Positions 40,693-40,899 of a stretch of 40,899 nucleotides of DNA are shown in pieces. Numbering within the stretch: the stretch's first letter is position 1; every line of letters begins with the position of its first letter. Both the position numbers and the translations under genes were made by a program. The stretch is from DASYAE01 sp036501535. Lineage in GTDB: Bacteria > Actinomycetota > Actinomycetes > Streptomycetales > Catenulisporaceae. The DNA is taken from contig DASYAE010000265.1 in assembly GCA_036501535.1 (NCBI GenBank), positions 1 to 40,899 on the forward strand. Reading direction: 5' to 3'. The notes under the pieces were generated by a model, which made no database searches, was not told where the DNA came from, and saw nothing but the letters and a program-made list of their open reading frames with translations.

Positions 40693-40899
40693 TCACCGCC
40701 CCCGCGGCGGCACCGCGCTCAGCCTGGAGAAGTCCCGCGACGCGACGTGGTTGCGGTCGGTCAGCGCGCCGAGCATGTAGGCCGGGTACAGGCCGAGGTA
40801 CTCGCCGCACGAGGTCTGGCTCCACTGCCGGGCCAGGTCGCTGGAGGCCTTGTAGAAGTTGACCATGTATCCGCCCTCGTAGACCCGCATCAGGGCGAA
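40693..40899 (-). CDS. 3' end of an unidentified gene cut by the window edge
   Basis: The frame is open from the window end through FALMRVYEGGYMVNFYKASSDLA, then RQWSQTSCGEYLGLYPAYMLGALTDRNHVASRDFSRL, to the stop at 40693. Codon usage is typical for the genome. The true start must lie beyond 40899. The visible 68 residues are rich in aromatic residues, but I cannot name the family. Confidence 0.5.
   Translation of the reverse strand, partial: FALMRVYEGGYMVNFYKASSDLARQWSQTSCGEYLGLYPAYMLGALTDRNHVASRDFSRLSAVPPRGR

Overview
The window is about 41 kb of very GC-rich DNA (third codon positions almost all G or C) with frequent GTG starts. Its gene content is typical of a soil actinomycete: secreted proteins with Arg-rich signal peptides, MmyB-like and HxlR regulators, a DUF574 methyltransferase, an F420-type nitroreductase-fold protein and plant-polymer hydrolases. 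A Catenulispora, Actinospica or Streptomyces relative is my best guess; this is inferred from content, not from a marker gene.

Positions 1-2640 are a scrap heap of mobile DNA. A DUF5995 gene (minus strand) is cut by an ISAzo13-like insertion sequence. The transposase carries a -1 frameshift and is itself interrupted, right after its DTKKKE motif, by a group II intron starting with GTGCG at 1844. The intron has lost its 3' part: its reverse transcriptase stops shortly after the FLGY motif. Positions 2862-8742 are ordinary chromosome: a MarR repressor divergent from a flavodoxin-fold quinone reductase with a palindrome between them, a phosphotransferase overlapping the reductase, a secreted seven-blade YVTN propeller protein, a zinc-metallohydrolase-like protein, and a two-gene unit of a small HEEH/QREY protein and a DUF6745 protein.

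Positions 8750-14992 (minus strand) are the most interesting block: a compact operon of the uncharacterised STM4011-STM4015 families. In transcription order it holds two tandem STM4015 leucine-rich-repeat paralogues, STM4014 (ATP-grasp-like), STM4013 (alkaline phosphatase/sulfatase-fold hydrolase), STM4012 (HemN-like radical SAM) and STM4011 (radical SAM with a C-terminal Cys cluster). Genes overlap or lie within 25 nt of each other, and a 14-bp perfect hairpin buried in the last codons of STM4011 ends the unit. Two radical SAM enzymes, an ATP-grasp enzyme and a hydrolase with repeat proteins suggest a maturation or modification pathway, but I know of no described function.

Positions 15124-23224 hold an MmyB-like regulator divergent from an NAD-dependent epimerase-like gene, a secreted tannase/feruloyl-esterase-family enzyme, an aldo/keto reductase with a MerR-type promoter, a VOC protein, an F420/DUF385-type protein, and a GH54 arabinofuranosidase with two nearly identical ricin-type lectin domains. 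Positions 23431-30084 hold a small Cys-rich protein, a stand-alone ATP-grasp ligase, a secreted beta-helix protein with a LacI-type operator upstream, a polytopic membrane protein and a propeller lipoprotein. Together with the tannase-like and GH54 enzymes this suggests plant-polymer use.

Positions 30102-40899 are regulators and small enzymes: HxlR and a PaaI thioesterase (divergent), a DUF574 methyltransferase and a HEAT-repeat protein (divergent), a Crp/Fnr regulator, a small membrane protein, a prenyltransferase-like toroid protein, a GNAT, and a LysR/MOSC/SDR group in which the LysR start region and the SDR promoter share a motif. A small membrane protein and the 3' end of an unidentified gene close the window. 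Several convergent or end-of-unit junctions carry perfect GC-rich hairpins without a T tract. I saw no tRNA, rRNA, CRISPR array or replication origin.
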